From Cylindrodendrum hubeiense (Eukaryota; Ascomycota; Sordariomycetes; Hypocreales; Nectriaceae): a stretch of 18,582 nt of DNA. The DNA lies in assembly GCA_014621425.1 (NCBI GenBank), contig JAANBB010000634.1:1-18582 (forward strand), written 5' to 3'. Below are positions 10,443 through 18,582 of the stretch, in pieces. Each line of letters starts with the position of its first letter. Position 1 is the first letter of the stretch. A program made the position numbers and the translations under genes. Below the pieces are notes generated by a model. It worked only from the letters and a program-made list of their open reading frames with translations, did not search any database and had not been told where the DNA came from.

Positions 10443-10912
10443 TGCGCTGGCGTGTCCCTGTCGTTCCGACGTTGGGAGGGATTAAAGTTTTAATGGCATG
10501 CTCAGCCCTGTGGTCCAATCTGCAACAACCAAAGACTCAAAGCCAGTTGCGACAACAGCACGAGGTCAGTAATAGTCGGTTGGTCAACAGGTCATGGCCG
10601 TCTACCAGTCCCCTTTCTCCCCTGTCTCAAGAGCAACTACAGACAGAAACGTCGTTCGCGCAGCAATTCACTCTACATGCAGAGAGAGGGCTATGTGGGA
10701 CTAGATAGCGCAACTCTGCTCGGCCTTATGCAGGCCAACCCGCAACCTGCGCCGCACCCGCCTTGACATCCGACATCACGCAGCGGTCACATATGCAAGT
10801 CTCGACGGTGGGATGCACTAAGGGGGGCATGCATGTGAATTCCGCCCCTTTCTCTCCCTAGCGAGCGCATGTCCGCGTCATACGAAAGTTGAGGCTCTGC
10901 TCTTAAGATAGG

Positions 10913-10913
10913 T

Positions 10914-10944
<31 letters not shown>
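10913..10944. repeat. T11-G21 double homopolymer
   Basis: Eleven T are followed directly by twenty-one G. The run lies 126 bp downstream of the GH64 stop, so a transcript of that gene could carry it as C21-A11. The exact lengths are likely to be error-prone in any assembly. Confidence 0.9.
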
Positions 10945-10947
<3 letters not shown>

Positions 10948-11069
10948 TAGCCATTGATACATAGTTAACCCGATAATTTGCAGACAAAAGATACCGGCAT
11001 TGCGTTGCTTTGTTCCATACAATAAATACCTACATAGTACAAACAGTAACACTCCATCACAACCCCTCA

Positions 11070-12242
11070 CTACAGCTTGCCACGGCGAAACCCTCCAACC
11101 GTCACTTTCAACACCTTTGGGTTTCCACCATTGACGAAACCTGACTGGTCTGGCTGACCATCTGGACAGACATCGTCATACGGGAAAGTGTACCCGCGGT
11201 TCTCATCTGACACGCTGTGAACTATTTTCGAGTAGTGGTTGATTGGCCGGTGTTCGTAATATGTGCTAACCTTCTCGTTGCGGGGTTGCTTGTTGTTGAT
11301 CAGCAGCGTCCCTCTGTTAAGCGCCGCGCTAATACGGGCTCCGACAGCAAGTCTAGCCTCCTCCCGTTCGTCTCGAGGTTTCCTGACTCCAAAAGGTCCA
11401 GTGTTGCATGTAAAGACATCTCGCGTTGTTGGCTTCTCGAAGTCGAAAGAGAACTTTCCAGTGAACTGGAACTGCCCCCCTCGGACCCGGCCCGTAAACG
11501 TCCCCCAACCAGGCTTGGTGTCGACGAGCAAGTCCACTCGTTCGTAGTGCTTCCAGACCTCATCTATGTACTGGCGGAAAAAGTTCTTGAACAGGTCGGG
11601 ATACAATTCATATCCGGAGTTCATGCTGAGAATGCGAATGATGGATCCCGATGGGGATCTCACCACCAACTTCTTCCAAGCACCCCCAAGCTTCTCCAGT
11701 CCTTCTGCTATCCTGGTGACGCCGCCCCAAGGGATGCCCCGTACTTCTTGGTCTCTACCTGTGTCATTTGTGAGGTGCAGGGCAATCGGAATGCTCAGGA
11801 AATCAACGTAGGAAACATTGGCATAGACTTGGGCGGCGTTGAAGGTGAGTTCGGCAAATGACCAGTGGCCGTTGTAGTTGACATCTCCCTTGTTCAACGA
11901 CGAAGGCTCAACCAAAGCCGGCCCATCCGGCGAGGGGTTCACATAAAACTTGAGCGGGCGGCCCATGCTGAAATAGATACGACCGCCGGCCAGGCGAGGG
12001 ATCCGCACCCGCTTCCTAGCTCCGGGGCCACCCACGCGAATGCCGTGGTCTACCGTGACCAACGTGTGGATCGCTCCGCCCGATGTCAACATATGCGGTG
12101 TCTGTCCGTCCGCCTTCATCATCATGGGGCCCAGGTCTCGGTATGGTTCTTCATTCTGTAACCTGCGCCCAGTGACGTGGACATAGAGCATGGACGCATT
12201 CGTCCTGTTCACAACGTCAATGTCGAGGTAATGTTTCGTCAT
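11070..12242 (-). CDS. Glycoside hydrolase family 64 beta-1,3-glucanase
   Basis: A single exon of 390 residues. GH64 enzymes are inverting endo-beta-1,3-glucanases with a thaumatin-like barrel; the founding members are bacterial and many fungi carry homologues. Family features: GGRIYFSMGRPLKFYVNP at 86-103, LVEPSSLNKGDVNYNGHWSF at 110-129, then AELTF and NVSYVDFLSIPIAL. Glu131 and Asp147 are 16 residues apart, the same spacing as the catalytic Glu154/Asp170 pair of the Streptomyces matensis enzyme, so activity is predicted. EVRGIPWGG follows. The N terminus (MTKHYLDIDVVNRTNASMLY) is polar and shows no signal peptide. The start at 12242 has a good context (CACCATGACG), and I see no upstream exon that could supply a leader. 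The protein may therefore be intracellular or exported by an unconventional route. Length is normal for the catalytic domain alone. Its neighbour upstream on the same strand is a GH16-like glucanase. Confidence 0.87.
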   Translation of the reverse strand: MTKHYLDIDVVNRTNASMLYVHVTGRRLQNEEPYRDLGPMMMKADGQTPHMLTSGGAIHTLVTVDHGIRVGGPGARKRVRIPRLAGGRIYFSMGRPLKFYVNPSPDGPALVEPSSLNKGDVNYNGHWSFAELTFNAAQVYANVSYVDFLSIPIALHLTNDTGRDQEVRGIPWGGVTRIAEGLEKLGGAWKKLVVRSPSGSIIRILSMNSGYELYPDLFKNFFRQYIDEVWKHYERVDLLVDTKPGWGTFTGRVRGGQFQFTGKFSFDFEKPTTRDVFTCNTGPFGVRKPRDEREEARLAVGARISAALNRGTLLINNKQPRNEKVSTYYEHRPINHYSKIVHSVSDENRGYTFPYDDVCPDGQPDQSGFVNGGNPKVLKVTVGGFRRGKL

Positions 12243-12356
12243 GGTGAAGGAGTAAACGAGTTGTCAGAATAAGGTCTTGAATAATTCTTGTAGTCAGAGT
12301 GAGAAATGGTTTGATGGGCGATATGGACCCCAGTATTTGTCCCATCCATGCCCTCC

Positions 12357-12363
12357 TTATATA
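12357..12363 (-). promoter_or_regulatory. Candidate TATA box of the GH64 gene
   Basis: The minus strand reads TATATAA here, 115 bases upstream of the GH64 start codon. That distance fits a fungal core promoter with a leader of roughly 50-90 bases. A clear TATA box often marks regulated rather than constitutive genes, but this is an inference. Confidence 0.5.
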
Positions 12364-12393
12364 CCTCTCATCTCTCATATTCCCACCCAGTAG

Positions 12394-12438
12394 CCTTCTC
12401 CTCCTCCTGCTCCTCCCCCTCCTCTTCCTCTTCGCCCC
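12394..12438. repeat. Polypyrimidine tract upstream of GH64
   Basis: A 45-base C/T run on the plus strand with two G interruptions (12409 and 12434), built from CTCCTC-type words. It is purine-rich on the GH64 sense strand and lies about 30 bp beyond the TATA box, so it may be a promoter element or a triplex-prone simple repeat. Confidence 0.5.
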
Positions 12439-13139
12439 AAGCTCGGCACTTGCTTCATCCCCAAGCCTGGCCCATCAATCGTTTTGCTTTTTCTTACCGA
12501 GAAGTGGGAACTAGACACTGCTCATCACCGTAGGGCTGCATCAGATGACTGAGACCATGCTCTGGGATGGTCTAGGCTGCGTGCTAGCTATGTTGTGGCG
12601 TCCATCGGCCTTCAGCTATGTCTCATCTTTTAGCCTCCCTGCCGTCTCCAGCTCCTTCAACTATTTAACCTTAATTTCTTCAGCTGCTACCATGCCCGCC
12701 CTGTCTTTCCCTAATCTAGCCCAGGTCCAACAACCTGGTCTACTTTTGTTTCCACACCTAGTGTCGGCTTCCCCTTTTAGTGCCCTTGGCAACCCTGCAA
12801 CTAACCTCCTTTAACCTTCTTCTATTGGGCTTGCGTTGTTTCTAACTAAGGTACGGAGTAGTCTCACATTCAACATTCAATAGTCTCTTTTTAACCACTC
12901 GCCATGTCACCTTCAGCTCGTGCGTATACCCGGCCATCACATTCACCTTGCCATTGACTTCACCACCATGCCAGTTCTTGGCTTATACACTGACCTTGAA
13001 CAACCCTGCCAAACCCCTTCAATTTACCTCCAGAAAAAGTCTAGAAGCCACACATGACTATTTGGCGCTCCCAGAGTTCTCCTTGGTCTAGCCATGTCCA
13101 GTGACACATGCGAAAACGCCTGGATGCTCATCACCCATG

Positions 13140-14284
13140 CTAATACACGCACGACATGAGCATTACCGCCACCGTCGCCACCAACAGCCATCCTACACTT
13201 GAGTGGCGCCAACCAATGCTCTCCTCACTACCATCCATTTCCGGTCCAGTCGCATTCCCCTCGTCACTCAAGAACGCCCCGCCCGTGCTCGCATTTGTTG
13301 CTATCACATCTGGAATCCAGCACACTGCCTCATTGGCCCCCGCCTCATGGCAGCGGCGCGTTGAAGTCGCATGATGCTGCTCGTCCGACGAGTTAAAGTA
13401 AGCCTTAACATAGCTTACTCTCAACATGGCGTCCTTGGCAGGCGGACCCCCTGACCACTTGGGGTTGCCGTTACTCCAGTGCTGGAGAATGAGATGGCCT
13501 GCGGCTGAAGGCATATCACCGCCCTCCATCGCAGCAATCTGCTTGCTGTCCGTATAGAACATAACCTTCCCAGGCGTGTAGTCGAATCGGTACTCGTGGA
13601 AGCCCGCTGTTGGATCAAAGTCGAGGTTGACTCGTTTGAATGTGCCCGTCTTGCTAGCATCGTAGCCTGCCTCCTTCGACTGCTTCGACTGGACGACAAG
13701 GTTCACGGGATAGACGCCCTCCTCTGAGTCAAACTCTCGAGAAAGAAACTCCATGTCGATTTCTTGTGTGTCATTGAAATACTAACGCCAGTTGACGTCA
13801 ACTTCAGCTCTTTCCAGAACGACACAGTGCTCAACAAAACACGTACCCAAAAGAAGGCGGCACATGTGCCGTTGGTCGCAGTCAGCTTCATTCCAGCTCG
13901 GTAGGATCCCCAGTGAAGGTCGAGCCGCGCCGTGTCAATCTCAGCTGCCGGTACTGCATCGTCTCCAATGACACTTCCCACACGCAGCCCCAAACCAGAA
14001 CCTCGGCCAGACCGAGTTTCGCCTTCTGTCGGCAAGGCGATGATGTTCGTGGGCATGAATGCCTTGGCGTATGCGCCACGCCCATTCTCCGCCGAGACAT
14101 TGAACTGCTGCCGTACCCAGTTGGAGTTCCCCGAGGGGTCATTGATCCGAGTGAAGTCGGTTTCTAGGAGATTCATGAATGTCATCGGCTCTTCAGTGCC
14201 AGACGATCTAGCAGTGTAGCCGCACTCGCATCGAGACGAAACAAGTCTCAGGCCGCAAGTCAATAACAGGATGAGCCAGGTCAT
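13140..14284 (-). CDS. GH16-like beta-glucanase (concanavalin A-like lectin/glucanase), secreted or surface-anchored
   Basis: Two exons on the minus strand: 14284-13847 and 13781-13140, giving 359 residues. The 65-bp intron has donor GTACGT and acceptor TTAG, and splicing restores AFFWYFNDTQEIDMEF. GH16 is a family of retaining beta-glucan hydrolases and transglycosylases. The signature ExDxE is present as E153-I-D155-M-E157, so nucleophile and acid/base are in place. Upstream come a signal peptide at about 1-17 (MTWLILLLTCGLRLVSS) and the Cys-rich start RCECGY. The fold continues with PVNLVVQS, FHEYRFDYTPGKVMFYTD and LILQHWSNGNPKWSGGPP. Residues 344-359 form a hydrophobic C-terminal end (WLLVATVAVMLMSCVY) after a Ser/Gly-rich stretch, which suits a GPI anchor signal or a tail anchor, so the mature protein is probably at the plasma membrane or wall. 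Start context GCCACCATGA is near ideal. The substrate (beta-1,3 or mixed-linkage glucan) cannot be fixed from sequence. Confidence 0.9.
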
Positions 14285-15665
14285 GGTGGCAAATGATACT
14301 CAGGGCGAGGTTTGCCAATCTGAAGCCACAAGATGAGACCAGCGCGAACTGTGTCTTCGAAAACACAGCCAGCCACGGCGCCCTCCTTTGGTGGGAACAG
14401 AGTGTTGCGCCTGCCTAAGCATCCCGACGATGAGCGAAGAGCGTAACTTAACGGGCAGGAAGGATCAGAGACACGCAAGCAAAACATGCAAGGAAAGAAC
14501 AGCCCAGTGTTAGTGGCTCCTTTAAACGTGCGTGCGATTGACCACGGGCAAATGTCGGATGCTGTGCGACGAGGGGATCCAGATGGAGGATATTACACCA
14601 GTCGTTGCCAAGTGTCGGCTCGTCTTTCTTCTCGCTCGAACGCAAAGCCCCAACACGGTGGGGAGACAATAGTTAGACAGAGCAGCTCAAACCTGAGGTT
14701 GGCCACATCGAGTCTATTTCACTGGCGTCAACCCACCGACTTGCCCACTTCACACCTCCCACCTCCCCCGACATACCTTGCGCAATGTGATGGCAGACAC
14801 GGGCACAGATCGTAACAAGCAAGAAACACGGCATTATGACCAATAGTTGACAGGACAAGTGATTATTCAAACAAACACTAATCATCTATACACGAGCGAA
14901 CGGGCCAGCCTCCCTCGACGGTTCGCAGCGCCGGGTGACTTAGTCCCTGAGGCTTCCAGCCACATCCCGTGCATGCCACTTCCGTAATACATGGCCACAA
15001 ACGAGCAATCTGTATATCGAACAAGGTATCTGAGAGAAAGAAAAAGCGCAGCAGACCAAGATATAACAATGAGAAAGAAAGAGAAAGACCAAAGGAGAGA
15101 AGATCGAGCCATCGGAAAGCAAACCGGTGGGAGAGAGCTGCCAATATTAAAACAAAATAGGTGCCGCATATTGAACAGAGAAGCAGAAGGAAACACCATC
15201 ATGGACCAGCCAATCATCCTGCCAATCGCAGTCATTAGCCTGCGCTGTCTTTGCGCAAAGATCCAATTCCCTCTGCCCGGGGCGCAAGCCCATGCGAAAC
15301 CCCCGTATACCATTCCCTGCCCCTCCGATTAATGCCGGTGACCCCAGAAACCATGCCAAAACAACAAAAGGGCGACATGCCCACAACAAGCCAAAGAAAA
15401 CCAACAGTAAACGCAGACAGCACGACCGCCCGCCCTGTCTCGGGCATCGCGAAGGAGACAATGAGATGAAAACCCTAGGAAACACAGTAAGGAGAACGAG
15501 ATGAGTCCAACTCCCTCCCAAAGCCTTTTCGCGCCGGGAACCAAAACGACGAACAAGGAAAGGAAAACCATCAAGCAGAGAGGTATATGCTAAGGAGACA
15601 AGGAAAATCCCAACCCGGCCCGGAGGCGTACAAAGGAAATGTCGTTTCAATCATCGCCGATTAGA
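14285..15665. other. Intergenic region between GH16-like and C2H2 regulator genes
   Basis: About 1.4 kb with no supported gene. Minus-strand frames at 14882-15313 and 15147-15650 overlap each other in different phases and have no domain; the second has no ATG at its start (TTG). The right half is purine-rich on the plus strand (for example 15035-15110), hence pyrimidine-rich on the sense strand of both neighbours. It likely holds the regulator's trailer and the GH16-like promoter. Confidence 0.6.
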
Positions 15666-18259
15666 TTAATACACGCTATCCTCGTCTGCCCCCTGCGAGG
15701 TCATCGAGGGGGTAGAGACATTCGAGGACGCTTCAGGGTCGTCGACATAGCCGACCAGAGCCTGAGAATGGAGCTTAAAGGACTCGCCCATGAGTCTTGT
15801 AATTCTATCAAACTTGTTAGCACAGCGAACACGATCAAATGGCAGCTTGGCTTGGTGACTTACCCCCAGACTACAACTTCGTCGAGCATCGAACCCCACA
15901 GTCGGGCGACAACGGAGCTCAGCTGCGACATGTAGTTCTCGTCCAGATCCTTAACAAACAGCTGGCGGACCTTGTTGTACATGGCCAGTTCCTCCTGGGT
16001 CGCGGGCTCCTCGTCGTGTTCCAGACGATACAGCCACAACGATAAGACGATCATCAGATCCATCCCGCAGAGCGGATGCTCCACGCTCCAGTTGGTAGGC
16101 GACGTACGGGCGACCCAGCGGACGCCTTGCAAGACAGCTGTCTCGATGCAGTTATAGCATTCCTCAATGACCTTGATCATCTCACTCGAACGCTTTACGC
16201 GATCTCGAGCATTCGACATGGCAGCCGCAACCTCATAGGGGTCGTGGTAGCGCATCGCCTCCTGCACCGCCTTAAGGTCCACCTCGAGGCGCATACGAGC
16301 ATTCCGGTACATGGCCTTCGCATTGAAAAGGAGTGGGTGGCCCTTGTGAGGGGCACTGAGAGGAACCGCAACAGCCTCGGGCTCACAGAGTTCGAGAGAT
16401 TTCTCCCACGTCTCCAATGCGAGTCGCAGCTTGTACTCGGTAACAACGTCCTGCAGGGCCTCGGGACTGCGCTTGTGATACCACACCTCAAGGAAAAGAG
16501 CGTTGATCATGACACGCGCCGCAAAAGCGCTATACCGAAGTGTCTCGCCTTGGAAGAGGTTGTCGTGGGCTTCCATGAAGGTCACGGCGGCAGAGCCCTT
16601 GAGTTGCTCGGGCCAGGATGCCTCGTCGGAAACTTGCAGGTTCCACATCGCTTCGGTGGAGGGCAGCTGGAGGTCCTCGAACTCATTGAAGCTGATAGCT
16701 GGGGTGTGGTTGTAGGTCATTGTTAGCAGGCCAAAGAAGATGTAGACTGCATAATAAGTGCGTCGACAACCCTCGTCCTCAACCCACTCCGAGCGAGTAG
16801 GGTTGGCTGTTCCACGGGCCTCCTGGCGAAGCTTGAGCTCATATCGGTTGCCCGCGACCATGTTGGCGAGTAGACTCTTGATCGAACACGCCCACTCCAA
16901 GCCCTTGGGGTCACCACTCCAGCTGGCAAAGATCATGTTAAGGAGAGAACTCTGCATCGTCCAGAGAGGACATTTGCGAGAGCTAAAGTTCTCCTTGTTC
17001 TGAAGGAACTGGTTGACAAGAACCTTGGAGCCAATATGAAGCATGTAGGCCTGATCCTGGTCAAAGGCGTAGAGGGCACCGATGCTCAGGACCGCTAGCA
17101 GAAGAGGAGGCGAAACCTTGGTGGCGTTGAATGAGGCCGGATGCAAGAAAGGAAGGTGATGGTGGAAAAGGCCAAAGTAGGTTGACAGGTATCGGTTGAG
17201 GGAGCCCAGGCCTGGGAGACGGAAGCCCTCTGGGATGGCGTGCTCGCTGTCGTTGCTGCGGATGTGATCCAAGATGGCGTTGCGCTCGTCGTCGCTGGAA
17301 ACTTGGGGGGCTTTGAAGCCGGCTTGGGAAGACTCGGCGTTCCAGGGGTTGGGGGGCATCGATGTCCCGGCGGCAGAGTTGGGCAATGAGTTGATCATAG
17401 ACTGGAGAGCGGGCACGAGGCCGTTACAGCTCTGGCCGCCGATAGGAGCAAGCTGGTTGGAATGAGGTTGCAGGGTGCTTCCGCTAGCAAAGGACTGTTG
17501 GGACTCAAAGGATCCCGAGGCGCTTGAGGTGATGGAGTGCGCCTTGGGCTCGGTCACCGACTGAGGCATGAAGCCCTCCCACTGGACCTGGGGCAGGGCG
17601 ATGGCACCGGATGGATACGTCACGGTCGATTCCATGATGGAGGAGCTGTGAGGAGAGTATGCCATGGACGGGCTGCCCTCGTAGGAGCTCTCGTCACCGC
17701 GCATAGCGGCAGTGGCCTTGTGGTGAAGGTCGGCTACGAGCATGGCAGCAGCTTCGACATCAAAGATTCCATCGTTTCCGGCTTCCATCTGCTCCAAGGT
17801 CGATGTGTCGATGGCGATAGAAGACTTGGAAGGGGCGTTGATGGCGCGGGTCTTGGGACCGGCCCGGCGCTTGCCATCACTGTGGAGGGGAATGCCGCCA
17901 TCCTTGGCGTGGACGGTACGGTCATGTCTGAGGAGAAGATCGCGACGCACAAATGTACTTCTACACTTCATGCACTTGAAAGGACGTTCCTTGGTGTCTG
18001 GAAGATGGTCAGCTGATTCCTGAGGGAATAGAGTTCATGGAGGGGTCGTGGGGTGATGATGGGATTGAGAGAGGCACAGGTGAGGGGATGATGGGTAGCA
18101 CGTACGTGATCGCTCGTGTCGACTTCGGTGTTCGCTCCTGCTAAAGGCCCGGTTGCAGAACTGGCACTTGTACTTGCGCTCGGGTGCCAGCGAGGCCTTT
18201 CGAGAGGACGATGTCGAGGCCGCGGGGGGCGGGAGGACTGCGACGCTTGCGCCAGGCAT
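15666..18259 (-). CDS. C2H2 zinc-finger transcription factor with fungal-specific domain (ADR1/RSF2/Klf1-like)
   Basis: Three exons on the minus strand: 18259-18106, 17997-15864 and 15804-15666, giving 808 residues. Introns are 108 and 59 bp with donors GTACGT and GTAAGT; the second has a GCTAAC branch site. Two tandem fingers lie at 30-81: C32, C35, H48, H52 and C60, C63, H76, H81, joined by the linker HTKERPFKC. The helices FSRSEHRSRH and FVRRDLLLRH carry the same base-contact residues as yeast ADR1 (Arg, His, Arg in finger 1; Arg, Leu, Arg in finger 2). A Ser/Pro-rich region follows, then from about 310 a fungal transcription factor domain (PF04082-like) starting at FRLPGLGSLNRYLSTYFGLF and including HHHLPFLHPASF. 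The tail after the last intron (GITRLMGESFKLHSQALVGY) is short and ends in DSVY. The only in-frame ATG upstream of the fingers is 18259 (context CAAGATGCC); the open frame extends further but without an ATG. A nuclear DNA-binding regulator; its targets are unknown. Confidence 0.92.
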
Positions 18260-18582
18260 CTTGATGGCTATGTCGCGTTTCCGGGTGGCGGGTTGGCGAC
18301 AGAGGCGACAGCAAGGTGATGCTGGGGAAACGGGCAATTAGGCTTGGGCCCGGAAGCACGATGGTTGAATATCGTGTGGCTCGTAGGCTCTTGCAATCTC
18401 TCTCGCTCTCGCTCTCGACTCCTAGCTCCTCGCTCGCGCGCGTCCCGTGGGATTTAAAGGGTGTCTGCGGTGGACTTGATCGTGTTTATGGTCATTGGAG
18501 ATGGTTGTATGCTGGTCATGGAAAGTTGGCTGGATGGGTTGGATGAGGACAGAGGCTCTTGGTGAAAGGCCTCGACGACAGA
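18260..18582. other. Upstream region of the C2H2 regulator gene
   Basis: These 323 bases hold the start-proximal leader and part of the promoter of the minus-strand regulator, and run to the end of the window. A TTTAAA-type AT patch near 18453-18458 is a weak core promoter candidate. I see no other gene. Confidence 0.55.
18400..18417. repeat. Three-copy CTCTCG repeat
   Basis: CTCTCG occurs three times in tandem, preceded by further CT. It lies about 140 bases upstream of the regulator's start codon and is CGAGAG on the sense strand. Confidence 0.7.

Larger units (their letters stand above)
9232..11069. other. Long intergenic region with leader and simple repeats
   Basis: This 1.8-kb stretch runs from the start of the Zn2Cys6 gene to the stop of the GH64 gene. 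I find no supported gene. A 271-codon minus-strand frame (10083-9268) begins inside a tandem repeat, is low in complexity and has no domain. Several simple repeats are listed separately. The left part probably holds the regulator's promoter and leader, and the right part the GH64 trailer. GGATGG-rich sequence also occurs at about 9858-9938. Confidence 0.65.
12243..13139. other. Intergenic region between GH64 and GH16-like genes
   Basis: About 0.9 kb with no supported gene. It should hold the GH64 promoter on the left and the GH16-like trailer on the right. The plus-strand 89-codon frame at 12545-12814 has no domain and no sign of splicing to anything. A GGTACGGAGTAGT motif, of a kind frequent in ascomycete intergenic DNA, lies near 12850. 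Confidence 0.6.

Noticed and set aside
11217..11861. 214-codon plus-strand open frame
   Set aside because: Antisense to GH64, whose catalytic pair and family motifs are intact on the minus strand.
12545..12814. 89-codon plus-strand frame that might be a small secreted protein
   Set aside because: It has hydrophobic patches but no proper signal peptide, no cysteine pattern and no promoter evidence; it looks like chance.
14882..15650. Overlapping minus-strand frames of 143 and 167 codons
   Set aside because: The longer one begins at TTG rather than ATG, both lack domains, and they lie where the C2H2 gene's 3' trailer is expected.
16076..16726. 216-codon plus-strand open frame
   Set aside because: Antisense to the fungal transcription factor domain of the C2H2 gene, which is clearly the coding strand.
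18260..18337. N-terminal extension of the C2H2 regulator by 26 residues
   Set aside because: The open frame reaches 18337 but begins with TTG. The first ATG in frame is 18259, with a good context.
1..18582. tRNA genes, transposons, CRISPR arrays, viral or toxin genes
   Set aside because: I looked for tRNA box A/B patterns, long terminal or inverted repeats, regular spaced repeats and transposase or polymerase motifs and found none. A covariance-model or repeat-library search was not possible here.

Overview
The window looks like nuclear DNA of a filamentous ascomycete, most likely a sordariomycete and possibly Hypocreales. The reasons are the short spliceosomal introns (about 49-111 bp) with GTRNGT-type donors and CTAAC/CTGAC-like branch sites, the gene families present (a PTM1-type Golgi protein, Zn2Cys6 and ADR1-type C2H2 regulators, fungal GH16 and GH64), and the TAGGTACCT-type low-complexity DNA. 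The species call is an inference. I see no transposon, tRNA, rRNA, CRISPR array or viral insertion.

Layout. From 465 to 6964 there are three conserved housekeeping genes: a mitochondrial complex I assembly methyltransferase of the NDUFAF7/MidA family (+, four exons), a PTM1/GOST-family seven-transmembrane Golgi protein (-, seven exons) and a U-box cyclophilin of the PPIL2/Cyp8 family (+, three exons). The first two converge. The second and third diverge from a 695-bp intergenic region carrying an unusual cluster of TACGTA palindromes.

From 7216 to 18259 four genes in a row are on the minus strand: a Zn2Cys6 regulator (two exons), a GH64 beta-1,3-glucanase (one exon, no visible signal peptide), a secreted or surface-anchored GH16-like glucanase (two exons), and a two-finger C2H2 regulator with a fungal transcription factor domain (three exons). 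The spacers here are long (0.9-1.8 kb) and hold promoters, leaders, trailers and simple repeats, including a T11-G21 double homopolymer.

How they may work together. The left half is core cell biology (respiratory complex assembly, Golgi trafficking, spliceosome-linked protein folding and ubiquitylation) with no obvious shared pathway. In the right half, two beta-glucan-active enzymes of different families lie next to each other and are bracketed by two regulators. That could be a small glucan-remodelling locus or simple gene order; the sequence cannot decide. Exon borders were derived by hand from splice signals, reading frame and recalled family sequence. All five spliced genes close to a whole number of codons.
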